From Mayamaea pseudoterrestris (taxonomy: Eukaryota; Bacillariophyta; Bacillariophyceae; Sellaphorales; Sellaphoraceae), in the NCBI GenBank assembly GCA_027923505.1, contig BROI01000021.1, forward strand, positions 310,001 through 374,000: DNA of 64,000 nucleotides, given 5' to 3'. A model generated the notes under the pieces. The model searched no databases. It was not told where the DNA came from and saw only the letters and a program-made list of their open reading frames with translations. The position numbers and the translations under genes were made by a program. Of this stretch, positions 53,155 to 63,191 are shown piece after piece. How positions within the stretch are numbered: the stretch's first letter is position 1; the number at the start of each line of letters is the position of its first letter.

Positions 53155-53442
53155 GGAGACAGCTTGTCAACGCGTTTATCAAAGCGAACGGAACGAGTGG
53201 CGTTGCTACCATGGTCGCGACGAAGCAAGCGTGACAACGCCATGTCACAAGGAATCGTAGCGGTACTCACATTCTGTGGCAACTTCATTCCATCGACTGA
53301 CTCGACAATGCAAAGCAATCTCTCTCCCTTCGCCGTGGTTGTTTGCGCTTGGCGCAAGTTTGACGTTGTCAGAGCATGGCAGGAGTGTCTTTAGTTGGAT
53401 TTGACACTAGTGCTGAAAGAAGGAAGCATCAATTGAATTGAA

Positions 53443-56141
53443 ATGTCGAGAATATCTACGTTGAAAATCCATGGGAGATTTATTCTCCTTCTTCAAACAT
53501 GGATCGTCACGCTTCGTTTACTGCAAGTTTTTAGCTTTCAGGCAATTCATTCAAATACTAGAATTGGCACGGAAGATAGTATACTGCCTGTTTACAGCCA
53601 GAGGCCACTTCATAGCGCGCCAAAGTCTAGTATGTTGGACGACCAGATCAAGACGTCGTTGTACCTGTCGCCCGACATTATTGACGCCCTAGACCTTGAT
53701 GCACTTATGCAACGAATTGCCTCGCACGCCGGTACGAAACGTGGACGTCAAGCGATTCTCTCAACGATAAGTAATGTCGCCAAAGGCGTTGGTCAGCAAT
53801 CTACTGCTACGGCTTCATCACGTCGACTCTCAGCATCGCCTTCGTCACGACGAAAGGCTTGGTTGACCCACAACGAGGTCGCTCGGGACAATAATCGGCG
53901 TGAACAGTTTACCATGCCCGTGGCAGCATCTGCACAAGAAGCACGATGCTTATATGATCTATTGGAGCAGGCCATGTTTGGATTACAAGGCACAAACAAC
54001 GCCACTGCACCGCCTTTGTACGCGACCGACTCTTACGACGACAGCACTATAGATGATACGGACGATGACGAGTGGCTCGAATACACCAATGTTGATGAGT
54101 TTACATTGGAAGATATTATAAAGGCAGAACAAGTTGTCAAAAGACTACTTGGTGTAAGTGTGTGGGCTCGCCAGGAGTCCACCTTGCAGTGGATGCCGCT
54201 CCTGGCGGATATTGCTTTGCGCATGGACCACGAGTCGCTACAGGCACTGTATGAGACGCTGCACGACGCGGTGGAAATTGTGCGCGTCCGATCAGTCCTT
54301 GATGTGACTGCTAAATCATCCTACTTGTTTCGATTGAAGGAGTCCTCATTTCCTGCCTTGGCCGTGCTAAGAGCCAAGGAGCGCGACATGCAAGCGAAAC
54401 AAACATTAACGTCCAAAAAAGCAAAGAAAATCCAAATGAACTTGAAGCAGTACGTGAAGCGATTGTTGCCAAGGAACAAGAAATTCAACAATCTATCGCA
54501 TACTCTATTCTCGCCTTTGCTGACATTGTCAACGACGCGTTCAACTGTGTCGCCGAGCTTGATTCAATATTTGCTAAAGCTGCCTTTGCGCTACGGACGA
54601 ATGGCCAAATTCCTCTGATTGGTGCAAACGGTTGCGTCAACGTTCGGCAGTTTCTCCATCCCTTGCTCTTGGAATCGCAAACGACACCCGTTCCAGTGGA
54701 CTTGAAGCTTGCTTGTCGAAACGAAACGCGAGCCCTGGTCATTAGCGGAAGCAACGGAGGAGGCAAGACCTTGTGTATGAAGTCGTTTGGCGTCGTCGCT
54801 GTCATGGCACGTTTAGGAGTCGGCATTCCGTCACTAGAACGAGCAGACGTTCCTCGCGTTGATTTTTTTCATGACTTGCTGGTCTCGGTCGGTGATCGGC
54901 AAGATGTCATGCAAGGCACTTCGACGTACGCGGCACAACTCGAAACCTATTCCACCTTGATTCAACGAGTGTCAGAGGCCAAAGACGAGGAGTCATTTCT
55001 CATTCTCCTCGACGAGCTTGGAAGTGGGACAGAGGGTAATGCTGGCGGCGCGATTGCACAGGCAATTTTGGAGCAGTTACTTGTCAATGCAACGTGCGCT
55101 GTTGTTGCCACGACACACTCTTCTCGACTTAAAGCCTTGTCGTTTGAGAATGAGACCTACGAGTGCGCGTCTGTTCTTGCCGTTGACGCGGGCAACTACC
55201 CTCAGCCAACATATCAATTACAGTACGGAGTCATCGGCGAGTCGCAGGCCCTGAGCGCAGCGTCACGATGCTTTCCAGCGCTTCCCAATGAAGTGTTAAG
55301 CAGAGCATCGGAACTCCTCATTCGTCCCAGGAGTGATCTAAGTAAGGAAAGCGACGACGATGTATCCGCGGATTTTATTAAAACAATGTCAAAGTCATTG
55401 ACACGAGAAAGGGAGATGGCAGTCGAGACACGAATCGCCACCGAAAAGCTTGTCAGAGATATGGGAACTTGCCAACGAGCCATGCTAACCATGGCTGTGG
55501 CATATGAGCGTCATTTTGGTTTGTTGGATGACAGGGTTCGCCACGTTTATAAAATGTTAAAAGCCGACAACACTGGTTCGCTGGAACTGGTTGGCGCTAC
55601 TCTAGAAGAACTTCAGGTAGCCAGAACCAAAGTGCGACATGCAACCGATTTACTCCGACAGAAAGGACTGAAGATGCTGCCACTAGACTACGACCTGAGC
55701 GATGGTGAGTCAGTGGTCATTGTTTGCGAGGGCGAGTGGGATGGTATTATGGCTACAGTGGTGTCGAGTGAAATCCCGGCTGGAAATGACCATGTTTTGG
55801 TGGTTCCATCCTTTAACCCCATCGACGGCGCATGGACTGGCTCAACGAGTGTACCTACTGATTCGTTGTCGATACATCCCATTGCCTTTCAGCGTCACCA
55901 GCTGGCAATTTGGGACTTTGACAGTGTTTGGTCAATGACCAGTAATCCTGGCAAGGAAAATGATGAGAGCATGCGGGTGACGAGCGTTGTAGATGCCAAA
56001 CGCCGACTGAATGCAGTTTTATCCTCACTTGAATCAACACTCGACGAGGCAACCGCGTCTCCGAGGCTGAAACAGGGAAGTGGTGCTTACAAATCGTCAC
56101 GAGAGCGCAAGGCAATGATAAAGGTAAAGGGTAAACGTTAG
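53443..56141 (+). CDS. MutS2-like ATPase, plastid targeted, with a reading-frame break near 54415
   Basis: Two overlapping open frames together resemble one MutS2. The first (53443 to about 54420) has a leader with VFSFQA, probably plastid, the N-terminal lever region (PVAASAQEARCLYDLLEQA) and QWMPLLADIALRMDHESLQ. The second, one frame back and open from about 54315, resumes with NELEAVREAIVAKEQEIQQS and CVAELDSIFAKAAFAL. It carries Walker A SGSNGGGKTLCMKS, Walker B FLILLDELGSGTE and ATTHSSRLKAL. The switch coincides with A6 at 54415-54420. The clamp motif expected there (VHDxSxSGxTLFxEP) is missing, so about 50 residues are absent as well. The C-terminus lacks an Smr nuclease domain. It may be a damaged allele, an assembly error in the homopolymer, or a diverged protein read by frameshifting. 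Confidence 0.75.
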
Positions 56142-56233
56142 AGAATTTTGAAAGTCTTCTTGGCTTTCGCTAATTATTGTCACTGGACTACCGGTAGCTG
56201 TATGATACTGTAACAATGATCTATGGCTTGTGC

Positions 56234-56237
56234 AAAA
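56234..56237 (-). terminator. RNA polymerase III terminator of tRNA-His
   Basis: Four T residues on the minus strand begin 4 nt beyond the tRNA 3' end, the usual distance for a Pol III stop. Confidence 0.6.
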
Positions 56238-56240
56238 GTG

Positions 56241-56312
56241 TGAGTCAGCGGGGAATCGAACCCCGGTTTTCTGGACCACAACCAGAGGTCCTAGCCACTA
56301 GACGACTGACTC
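56241..56312 (-). tRNA. trnH-GUG: tRNA-His (anticodon GTG)
   Basis: The minus strand folds into a complete cloverleaf without an intron. The acceptor stem GAGTCAG (56312-56306) pairs perfectly with CTGACTC (56248-56242), with discriminator A at 56241. The anticodon arm is TCTGG-TTGTGGT-CCAGA, giving anticodon GTG. The T arm has GGTTCGATTCC (B box) and the D arm has the TAGTGGCTAGG A-box form. A73 and no encoded G-1 are the normal eukaryotic tRNA-His state, in which G-1 is added after transcription. A nuclear cytosolic tRNA is inferred. Confidence 0.95.
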
Positions 56313-56763
56313 GTGGACCGCTAAAATTGGCCGTCAATTGCTATTTGATCCGCCTTATTTTCTTGTCGCAACAGAACTGAAGGTTCTTGAGGCTTAAATT
56401 GATGACTCATAAGATACGATTCAACGTCTATGTTTATCAATCGATCGCGCCGACTCGAAGCCATCGGCACCTCGATCATGATCGCTACTTCAGCAAAGCG
56501 GCAAGTCGATGTACCTTTGATTTCTGCGCATTAGAAAAGTATTCATGTATCATGGACAGACTGTCGGATGACGCCGTGATGATGGCAAGAACGGTGCGTG
56601 TATCTACAGCTGCGCACAATTAAGAAACATGGCGTCATTACCATCACGAATTATGCACTCACCACACTCATGTCTCACAATTTAATCTCAGCCTCCTCGC
56701 CGCAAATTTGGAAATTCAATTTCGTCAAATACTCCTCCTCGATCAGTTATAAAAGATGTGAAG

Positions 56764-59700
56764 ATGCAAACTGTTGTAGCGAGTGTAGTGACTGCACGGG
56801 ACGCTGCTGCCCCACACCATCAACAACCATCGACGACAGTTCAGACGCCCATCGATCAAACTCTACTCAATCGCGTCAACCGCCGTATAAACAACAGTGA
56901 CCAAGACGCTGCTAATCACTACATTGATACTCTTCCTGGGTCTTTCCATGTATCTTCCTTATTGTCTAGTGATGCGACTGCTGCTCGAAGCGGCGATTTG
57001 ACAATTACGACAGTCTTGTCGCCAGCAAATGACCACCGCACCGAGCAACCTGAGTCGAGAACACCTGGCTCGCCTAACTCTACGGGTAACAAGGTGTCAA
57101 GCGACATGCTTTTGTCACCATCAGTGGTACGACAAATGGCATCAAGTCGATCCGATGCATCGTCCGCATCACCGACTCCCACACCTCGCTACAGTGTCAT
57201 GCTACAAGTTCTCAAAAGCATCACGACTGGCACTCAAAACTATGCATCGCATTCAGTTCGAACCAAAGTTGTTGAGAAAATAGCAGCTGCCTTGGGTATG
57301 CCTGATTACCACAAGGATTTGTCGACGGCTCTTGTGCACAAGACGCAAGCCTTGCTTGAACTCAACACTGCATCCAACAATTTGCGACCCAGTGCGTATT
57401 ATTCGGAGCGAAAGTCTAGTCAGCGAAATGCTGCAATGACCGTTCGGGAGCGTTGTGGTCCATTCACGGCGGTAAAGGGATTGCAATGCGATGACGACGG
57501 GGTGAAGGGATTGCCTTGCGATAACAACGGGGGGACGTTTTTACAGCAGAGACCAAACTCAACCCTGCCGATCGTAACCCTTACCTCGGTCCACACAAAC
57601 ATCACTCAGGACCAACCAAATCATTTAGAAGACCTAGCAGTTTCACCGGGTACAGTGGACGAGCAAAGACAGCAATCAACGGACTCTCTTAAAGCCCTCG
57701 TGACGGCAGACCAAACGATTCGACTGTTGACATCTTGCGACCATGACCCTCCCGGCGGTACAGATGTCTCCGTAGCCAGCACAAGTGTCAAAGAGGCGCA
57801 GCTCATTGAGATGCTAGAATCGTCAAGGCTTGAGTTGACAGAAGCTCGACAGATTCATATGAGTGCGGAGGAAGAAATGGCGCGGCAGTTGGAGCAAGCC
57901 AATGGTAAAGTGATCGCCGACGCTAGCATGTATGCCGACAAGATAGAAGCAGCCAACAAAATTATTGCGAAACAACTCAATCGCATAGGTTCACTTGAGA
58001 GGGAGTCGGAACAGAAACATGATGTTGAATTTAACGTGGGCAAGGAAAGGCACACGCTGCTAACGACATCGATCGCATACGAAGCGCAGCTACTGGAAGC
58101 GAAGAACGAGATAACTGAGCTCCAAAACCAGCTAAGAGCAGCTGTTATTGCCGACCGTAATCGGACGCGAGACACAGATTCATTGCGGAACGAGAACGAC
58201 GAGCTGGAGTCCCATGTCTCGCGTTTAAAATTGGCACTGGAGAACAAGGAAGACCAACTGTCGGCCAAGACAACCGAGATTATTTGCTACAGGAGCTCCT
58301 TGGAGGACGCGAAGGCGGAGCTATTTCAGAAAAAACAAGAGCTACATTTTGCGGCTCGATCAAACGAGAAGCTGCAGTCCAAGTTGTCCCACCTCGCCAC
58401 AAAATTGGCTGCTCAGTCAAAGCGATCCCAAGAAGAAAAGAACCTTTTGACCACAGAGCTTTCGCAACTCAGAGAAGAGGTCGACACGTTAGAAAACCGG
58501 CGAACTGATCTTGATAAAATCAATCGCTCCTTGCGTCGAAGTCTGGACGAGTGTGATACACGAATGGCGGACGTACACAATCAGCTCGCTCGTGAACGCG
58601 AATCGTCCAAGACAGCACAACAAAAGTTCCAAGCACTCCAAATTGACCTGAATGCTCAGATTTTCAATGCACATACGCAACTCTCGGCCACGAAGGATGA
58701 GGGGGAAGAGCTAAAAGCCAATCGCAAGGAGATGCAGACTCATATAGCACTTTTGGAAGCCCACGTAAAAGCGCAAACTGACGAGAATACCGACTTGAAA
58801 TTCCGATTAGAAACAGCCATGTCCAACTCAAGGAGTGAAACAGAATTACTCAGATCGCGCATTGAAGACGAGCTGAAGAATGGTACAGCTTTGTCGCAGA
58901 AACTCCTGAGGGCTAACCAGGAGCTTGCACGATTCAAAGAAGAGATGGACTTGGTCATGCACAACTCCAAAGAAAAAATCAAGCTTCTTATCTCGGAGAT
59001 GAAGTCCCAATCTGACAAGAATGCTGAAATAGTTGCTGTTAAAGACGAGGAGATCAGTGGCCTTACAAAAATATGCTGCTCACATGAAGACGATCGTTCC
59101 AACTCATTGCGCTTGCAGAAGTCTCTGGCAGAGGTGGAAAGCCAAGTGGCGACGCTTGAAAGTAATCTTACGGAAACGAAGCGCACTCATGCACAAGAAT
59201 TGGACGTATTGATGGGATCTCGCAAGAAAGAAGTCAAACAGCTGCACAATGAACTAAACGCCATGGCAATTTCACTAAAGGTATCCAACGAGGAGCGAGA
59301 CGCGGCAAAGAAACGATATACAACATTCGAGGCGAATCTTATAATCTCACAACAAAATCGTGAGCGACTTCATACAGAAAACGACGAGCTTCGAGTAGAG
59401 TTGCACGCCGCGAAAGATCGAGTTCAGGAATTGGAGTGCCAACTTGATGCACTAGACGTTGACAAAAGCTCTTCAGACGAAAGCAGTGACGGCGAGCTTG
59501 GTCTTCTAAGCCGCGGAGCCTTAAAGTCACGTTGTGCTGATCTAATCAGCGATATGCATCGGTTAAAAGGTGACATTGCGGCCAGATCAGATCAGTGCAG
59601 CCGTTTAGAAAAGCGGCTCGTTTGCTCTGCTGATGATGTCAGGTTATTGTCTGAGGAACTGAACGAACAAGTGAAAGCCAATGGACAGCTAGAAAATATC

Positions 59701-61932
59701 ATCAGTGATTTTCGCAGCAAAATGGGCGCTGAAACACAGCGCGAGTCGGCGCTTCAAGAAAAGTTGTTGGCCCTGAACGATGCAAAGCAAGATATGGCAC
59801 TGGAGCTGGAGCAGCGCTCCGCTACGATCCTTGCTTTGCAGCAGGCGGCGCAAGATTTGGAACATCAGATAAAAGAACTTCGCTGCACCCATGAGAACAC
59901 ACAAATGATAGAAGTCCTGCGTGTGGAGAAATTGACAATCGAAAATGCCGACCTGACCGTTAAAGTCAAAACGGTCAGCGAAGAGTTAGACAAAACGCGT
60001 TTGCTTCTGACGGAAGCTTCCGACGAGAACCTAAGGAGGAAGACTCAATTGGCCAAAGTTGAAGCTGATCTCACAGCAACTGCGAACCAGCTCGAAGAGT
60101 CCAATATGAAACTTAAAGTGCTGCGCGAGAGCGATACCCAAGAATTATCGAAGAATACGATCGACTCCTTAAGGGAGGAGTGTTCACTTCTTCGGACACA
60201 GATGAAAGCTTTGAATTTAGAATTGAGTGCTACCAGAACGAATCAGGAAGTGAGGGAGCATGAGTGGAGCGAGAAACTCGCCCTGCAGCGAAATGCTCTT
60301 TCTGAGAGCGACGAATCACGCAAATTGTCCGATACGGAACTCAGCCATGCCTTGCAGCTGGTGGCCACCCAAAAAGGCTCAATTCATGCTTTGGAGCAAC
60401 GACAGGTTGAAGCAGAGCAAGAATTTGAGTCCGCTTCATCTCAAATCACAAAACTGCAAGCTGCTTTAGACCAAGCGAAGAAGTCGAAAAAATCGTCAGA
60501 GGAAACTTTTGCGTGGCAGCTAAAGGAGCTCGACGACAAACTGGCAAGCATGGAGACTGAACGCTGTCGCGCAAGGAAGGACTGCAGCGAGCTGAGTGAT
60601 GAGATACGGGAGGCGCGAAGAAAAGTTACAGAATTAACTAAACAAAATGTTCAGTTGCAGTCTCGCCTGGAATCGACGAGACAAACGCTAGCAAAAACCA
60701 CAACTGAACTGACCCGAGAGCGAACGAATCACGATGAGTCACGATCAAATGTTGTTTCATTGAAAGCAGACGTAGACGATAGCAAATCTGAAGTTCAGCA
60801 TTTGACGGCTCGCCTACAGTTGCTGGAATCATCATTGACACGCATCAAGTCTGACAACCTTCGGATAATCGAGACCAATAAGAACACAGAGCTTGAACTC
60901 CAGAAAAAGCTGAATACTGTAACGTTAGAAAGTGAAGCCAATTCGCGAAAGATTGAGTCATTGTCAGAGCTCTATCATGCTCAGCGAGAAGCTATACTAT
61001 CACGGCCACCAACACATCAGACCAAAACAACTCAATGCAGCGAAGGGGCAACCTCAGGTCACTCGATAGACGCGAGCAGACTTATTCAGTCTCTTGATCT
61101 CGCCAAGCCTATTCGACAGTCACAGCCTTTTACTCCTCAACAGCTGAATCAGGCACAATATTATCGGACGGTTGACTGTACGCTGACCACTCCTCCGCCC
61201 AAGTGCCGGCCTCGATCCAACGTTCCAAGCACGCCCGACATCAGAGATGCCTTGGCAAAAGTAAAGCAACTGTTCCAAGAAGAAGTATTGTCGCCTATCA
61301 AGTTGCGAAAGACGGATCCTACTAAGGAGGATGCAAGCCATTTCATGGACGTGATTCGTTGCTTGGAGGTGCAGGTTGACGGCCTTTTATTTGACCTAAA
61401 AATAGTGAACGACGCGCTTCGCACCAAAAGCATGGTCTTGGACGATCTCCAAAAGCTAGTGTATCATCACGAACAAGAGCGCGACGAGCTTGGTCTCCAG
61501 CTAGAACGTCGAAACGCCATGATTTCAGAATATGAAGAACGATTGAAACAAGAAGCGACATCAAAACAAGACCTGGAGATGCAACTCAGCGATTGTCAGC
61601 GCCACGCGGAGGAGCTACAAACAAGAAAAATTGACTCGGGTGTCATGGTGTCGGTAGACGAAGAAGAAAAAAAACTTGCTGCGGGACACATGATTGTTCG
61701 AATTCTCCAAGACCGCTCTCGACGCACAAAGGCATCCTGCTTTACACGTTGGGCTTGCCACATTGCCGGCACAAAGGCGGCAGAGGAGCAGAGCCGCTAT
61801 GCACACGAGCTGACCGAGAAGCTAGCAGCGACGCAGGATATTTTGTCGCGCCTGAAGAGGCATCGTAAAATGAAAGGCCAGATGCGAGCCTCTGGATTAG
61901 AGGTTATCTCGGAAGACGCCGAAAGCCCTTGA
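56764..61932 (+). CDS. Giant coiled-coil protein of unknown function
   Basis: Single exon, 1722 residues from ATG 56764 (a frame open two codons earlier begins with GTG). The first 300 residues are Ser/Thr-rich and disordered, with a duplicated decapeptide (VKGLQCDDDG/VKGLPCDNNG). From about 335 to 1420 almost the whole chain is heptad coiled coil rich in Glu, Lys, Leu and Arg, resembling centrosomal, Golgi-tether or kinetochore scaffolds. Residues 1420-1500 form a Pro/Thr-rich linker, then a second coiled coil. A segment near the C-terminus (MIVRILQDRSRRTKASCFTRWACHI) resembles an SFI1/IQ-type centrin-binding helix by its basic residues and the FTRW motif. No signal peptide or membrane segment is seen. 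A basal-body or spindle-pole role is only a guess; coiled coils give false similarity easily. Confidence 0.85.
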   Translation: MQTVVASVVTARDAAAPHHQQPSTTVQTPIDQTLLNRVNRRINNSDQDAANHYIDTLPGSFHVSSLLSSDATAARSGDLTITTVLSPANDHRTEQPESRTPGSPNSTGNKVSSDMLLSPSVVRQMASSRSDASSASPTPTPRYSVMLQVLKSITTGTQNYASHSVRTKVVEKIAAALGMPDYHKDLSTALVHKTQALLELNTASNNLRPSAYYSERKSSQRNAAMTVRERCGPFTAVKGLQCDDDGVKGLPCDNNGGTFLQQRPNSTLPIVTLTSVHTNITQDQPNHLEDLAVSPGTVDEQRQQSTDSLKALVTADQTIRLLTSCDHDPPGGTDVSVASTSVKEAQLIEMLESSRLELTEARQIHMSAEEEMARQLEQANGKVIADASMYADKIEAANKIIAKQLNRIGSLERESEQKHDVEFNVGKERHTLLTTSIAYEAQLLEAKNEITELQNQLRAAVIADRNRTRDTDSLRNENDELESHVSRLKLALENKEDQLSAKTTEIICYRSSLEDAKAELFQKKQELHFAARSNEKLQSKLSHLATKLAAQSKRSQEEKNLLTTELSQLREEVDTLENRRTDLDKINRSLRRSLDECDTRMADVHNQLARERESSKTAQQKFQALQIDLNAQIFNAHTQLSATKDEGEELKANRKEMQTHIALLEAHVKAQTDENTDLKFRLETAMSNSRSETELLRSRIEDELKNGTALSQKLLRANQELARFKEEMDLVMHNSKEKIKLLISEMKSQSDKNAEIVAVKDEEISGLTKICCSHEDDRSNSLRLQKSLAEVESQVATLESNLTETKRTHAQELDVLMGSRKKEVKQLHNELNAMAISLKVSNEERDAAKKRYTTFEANLIISQQNRERLHTENDELRVELHAAKDRVQELECQLDALDVDKSSSDESSDGELGLLSRGALKSRCADLISDMHRLKGDIAARSDQCSRLEKRLVCSADDVRLLSEELNEQVKANGQLENIISDFRSKMGAETQRESALQEKLLALNDAKQDMALELEQRSATILALQQAAQDLEHQIKELRCTHENTQMIEVLRVEKLTIENADLTVKVKTVSEELDKTRLLLTEASDENLRRKTQLAKVEADLTATANQLEESNMKLKVLRESDTQELSKNTIDSLREECSLLRTQMKALNLELSATRTNQEVREHEWSEKLALQRNALSESDESRKLSDTELSHALQLVATQKGSIHALEQRQVEAEQEFESASSQITKLQAALDQAKKSKKSSEETFAWQLKELDDKLASMETERCRARKDCSELSDEIREARRKVTELTKQNVQLQSRLESTRQTLAKTTTELTRERTNHDESRSNVVSLKADVDDSKSEVQHLTARLQLLESSLTRIKSDNLRIIETNKNTELELQKKLNTVTLESEANSRKIESLSELYHAQREAILSRPPTHQTKTTQCSEGATSGHSIDASRLIQSLDLAKPIRQSQPFTPQQLNQAQYYRTVDCTLTTPPPKCRPRSNVPSTPDIRDALAKVKQLFQEEVLSPIKLRKTDPTKEDASHFMDVIRCLEVQVDGLLFDLKIVNDALRTKSMVLDDLQKLVYHHEQERDELGLQLERRNAMISEYEERLKQEATSKQDLEMQLSDCQRHAEELQTRKIDSGVMVSVDEEEKKLAAGHMIVRILQDRSRRTKASCFTRWACHIAGTKAAEEQSRYAHELTEKLAATQDILSRLKRHRKMKGQMRASGLEVISEDAESP
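57471..57530 (+). repeat. Two tandem 30-bp units in the coiled-coil gene
   Basis: 57471-57500 and 57501-57530 are 30-bp direct repeats (GGTAAAGGGATTGC and GGTGAAGGGATTGC at their starts), identical at about 24 of 30 positions. They encode VKGLQCDDDG and VKGLPCDNNG in frame. Confidence 0.8.
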
Positions 61933-61982
61933 AAACTATAGCGAGTACTGTACAATTACATTTATTTAAAATGCATTATCTT

Positions 61983-62900
61983 TTATCGCTGCGTCTTTCG
62001 AATAGTCGCTGGTCCCTGAATCGTGTTTAAGCAGGCGAGTCGGGCTTGTGGAAACTTGGCAAGTTTATTATCTTCGTAGTCACTCCGCTCCAGCCAACCT
62101 TGGCTCTCGACAATGTCCATGGCACAAAATGTGCATGTACCACCGCCACCGCAGTTGCCAAGCTTTTGCTTTAGTCCTTGATAAACTTCCACTCCATTTT
62201 CGAGAAGCGTCATGCGTAGATTGTCACCAACCTTGGCGGAGATGCTCAAGTCGGCCGAGCCTGGTTGCTGAAACAAAATTGTCACTGGCGTACCGGCATC
62301 AAAGGAAACAACGGATGGCGCTTTTGCCTCGTCTGTCACTTGTTCACTGTCACTCACAATGACTTGCAGATCAACAGTTTGAGGCGCATCAATGATTAGC
62401 TGCATTACGTCGTCAAAGGCAAGGCGCGTCACGTTGGTTCCTTGGACAAAAGCCAGTTGCTTTCCCTGCAACTGGTCCGCGTGCTCAAACGCCGAACCTC
62501 CGGGATCGACTTGCTGAATAATGACGCCGTTGGACGTTCCTTCTTCCATTTCCTCAAGCAATATACCGAGTGGTTTGGGCAATGAGAGTGAGAGCAATTG
62601 CTGCTCTTGATGTTCGGTCGTTGTTGCTGCCGCTTCTCCATCTGACTGGAACAATTGTATGTGACGCGCATTAGGGCTAGAGAGAACAAAACATTCTGTT
62701 CTCGCAACCAGTAAAAAGAGACTGACGAGGATCTTGGCGGCGGCCGCCGCTCCATGATGCTTGACCGTCATGGCGAAAGATGATCGAACTTGTGCGCTGG
62801 GCATTCGTCGTAAGGGCATGACGTGGCGAGCGGAAGAATGATAATAGTTATAGAATAGGCAAGCATTGATGGTGCCACAATTCGACAAGATTTTCGTCAT
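61983..62900 (-). CDS. PDZ-domain/2Fe-2S ferredoxin fusion, plastid targeted
   Basis: Single exon, 305 residues from 62900. ATG 62771 (MTVKHHGAAAAAKILVSLFL) is preferred because it begins a signal peptide ending TEC|FVLSSP, a plastid-type cleavage site, and gives 262 residues. A PDZ-like domain lies at about 105-185 of the long form (PLGILLEEMEEGTSNGVIIQ, then VDPGGSAFEHADQLQGKQL). A ferredoxin domain follows at about 200-305, with cluster loop CGGGGTCTFC (C-x5-C-x2-C) and a fourth Cys in ARLACLNTIQG. The CGGGG loop resembles plant PNSB3, a ferredoxin-like subunit of the chloroplast NDH complex, although diatom plastids are not known to have that complex. PDZ could tether the redox centre to a thylakoid partner. 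It lies 50 bp from the convergent coiled-coil gene. Confidence 0.82.
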   Translation of the reverse strand: MTKILSNCGTINACLFYNYYHSSARHVMPLRRMPSAQVRSSFAMTVKHHGAAAAAKILVSLFLLVARTECFVLSSPNARHIQLFQSDGEAAATTTEHQEQQLLSLSLPKPLGILLEEMEEGTSNGVIIQQVDPGGSAFEHADQLQGKQLAFVQGTNVTRLAFDDVMQLIIDAPQTVDLQVIVSDSEQVTDEAKAPSVVSFDAGTPVTILFQQPGSADLSISAKVGDNLRMTLLENGVEVYQGLKQKLGNCGGGGTCTFCAMDIVESQGWLERSDYEDNKLAKFPQARLACLNTIQGPATIRKTQR

Positions 62901-62946
62901 GGTGGTGCGAGGCGGCGACGCGTGGGATGTGATTCTTACGTCAGAG

Positions 62947-63135
62947 GGCTATAGTATGAAACGAATGCCAAAATGTCAATTACGCCACAAGGCAATAGTA
63001 CGAAACGAGTGCCAGTGAAAACTGCGTCAGTAGGCAATAGCATGAAACGAGTGCCAGTGAAAACTACGTCATAAGGCAATAGTACGAAACGAGTGCCAGT
63101 GAAAACTGCGTCACAAGACAATTGTATGAAGCGAG
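62947..63135. repeat. 42-bp minisatellite carrying ACGTCA/GCGTCA in a divergent promoter
   Basis: Three near-identical 42-bp units occupy 62991-63032, 63033-63074 and 63075-63116. A degenerate first unit lies at 62947-62990 and a partial fifth at 63117-63135. The core is CGAAACGAGTGCCAGTGAAA. Each full unit ends in GCGTCA (63024), ACGTCA (63066) or GCGTCA (63108), exactly 42 bp apart. Another ACGTCA lies just outside at 62938-62943. The array fills the 291-bp space between the PDZ-ferredoxin and acid phosphatase genes. Confidence 0.85.
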
Positions 63136-63191
63136 GGTTACCGGTGCGTCGCTTCATTTGCCACGATTCACACTCGTCGCCATTCGCCACC

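Larger units (their letters stand above)
56142..56763. other. Intergenic region containing the tRNA-His gene
   Basis: A 622-bp region between the MutS2-like and coiled-coil genes. Apart from the tRNA and its terminator I see no gene. A short ATG frame at 56552-56593 ends in a donor-like ACG|GTGCGT, but no in-phase acceptor joins it to the downstream gene. Confidence 0.5.

Noticed and set aside
54415-54420. Programmed -1 frameshift at the A6 run in the MutS2-like gene.
   Set aside because: The context C AAA AAA G does not satisfy the X XXY YYZ slippery rule for the P site, and frameshifting would not account for the missing clamp motif.
56552-56593. Short upstream coding exon (MDRLSDDAVMMART) for the coiled-coil gene with donor ACG|GTGCGT.
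   Set aside because: No acceptor before or just after 56764 joins it in frame; it may be part of the 5' leader.
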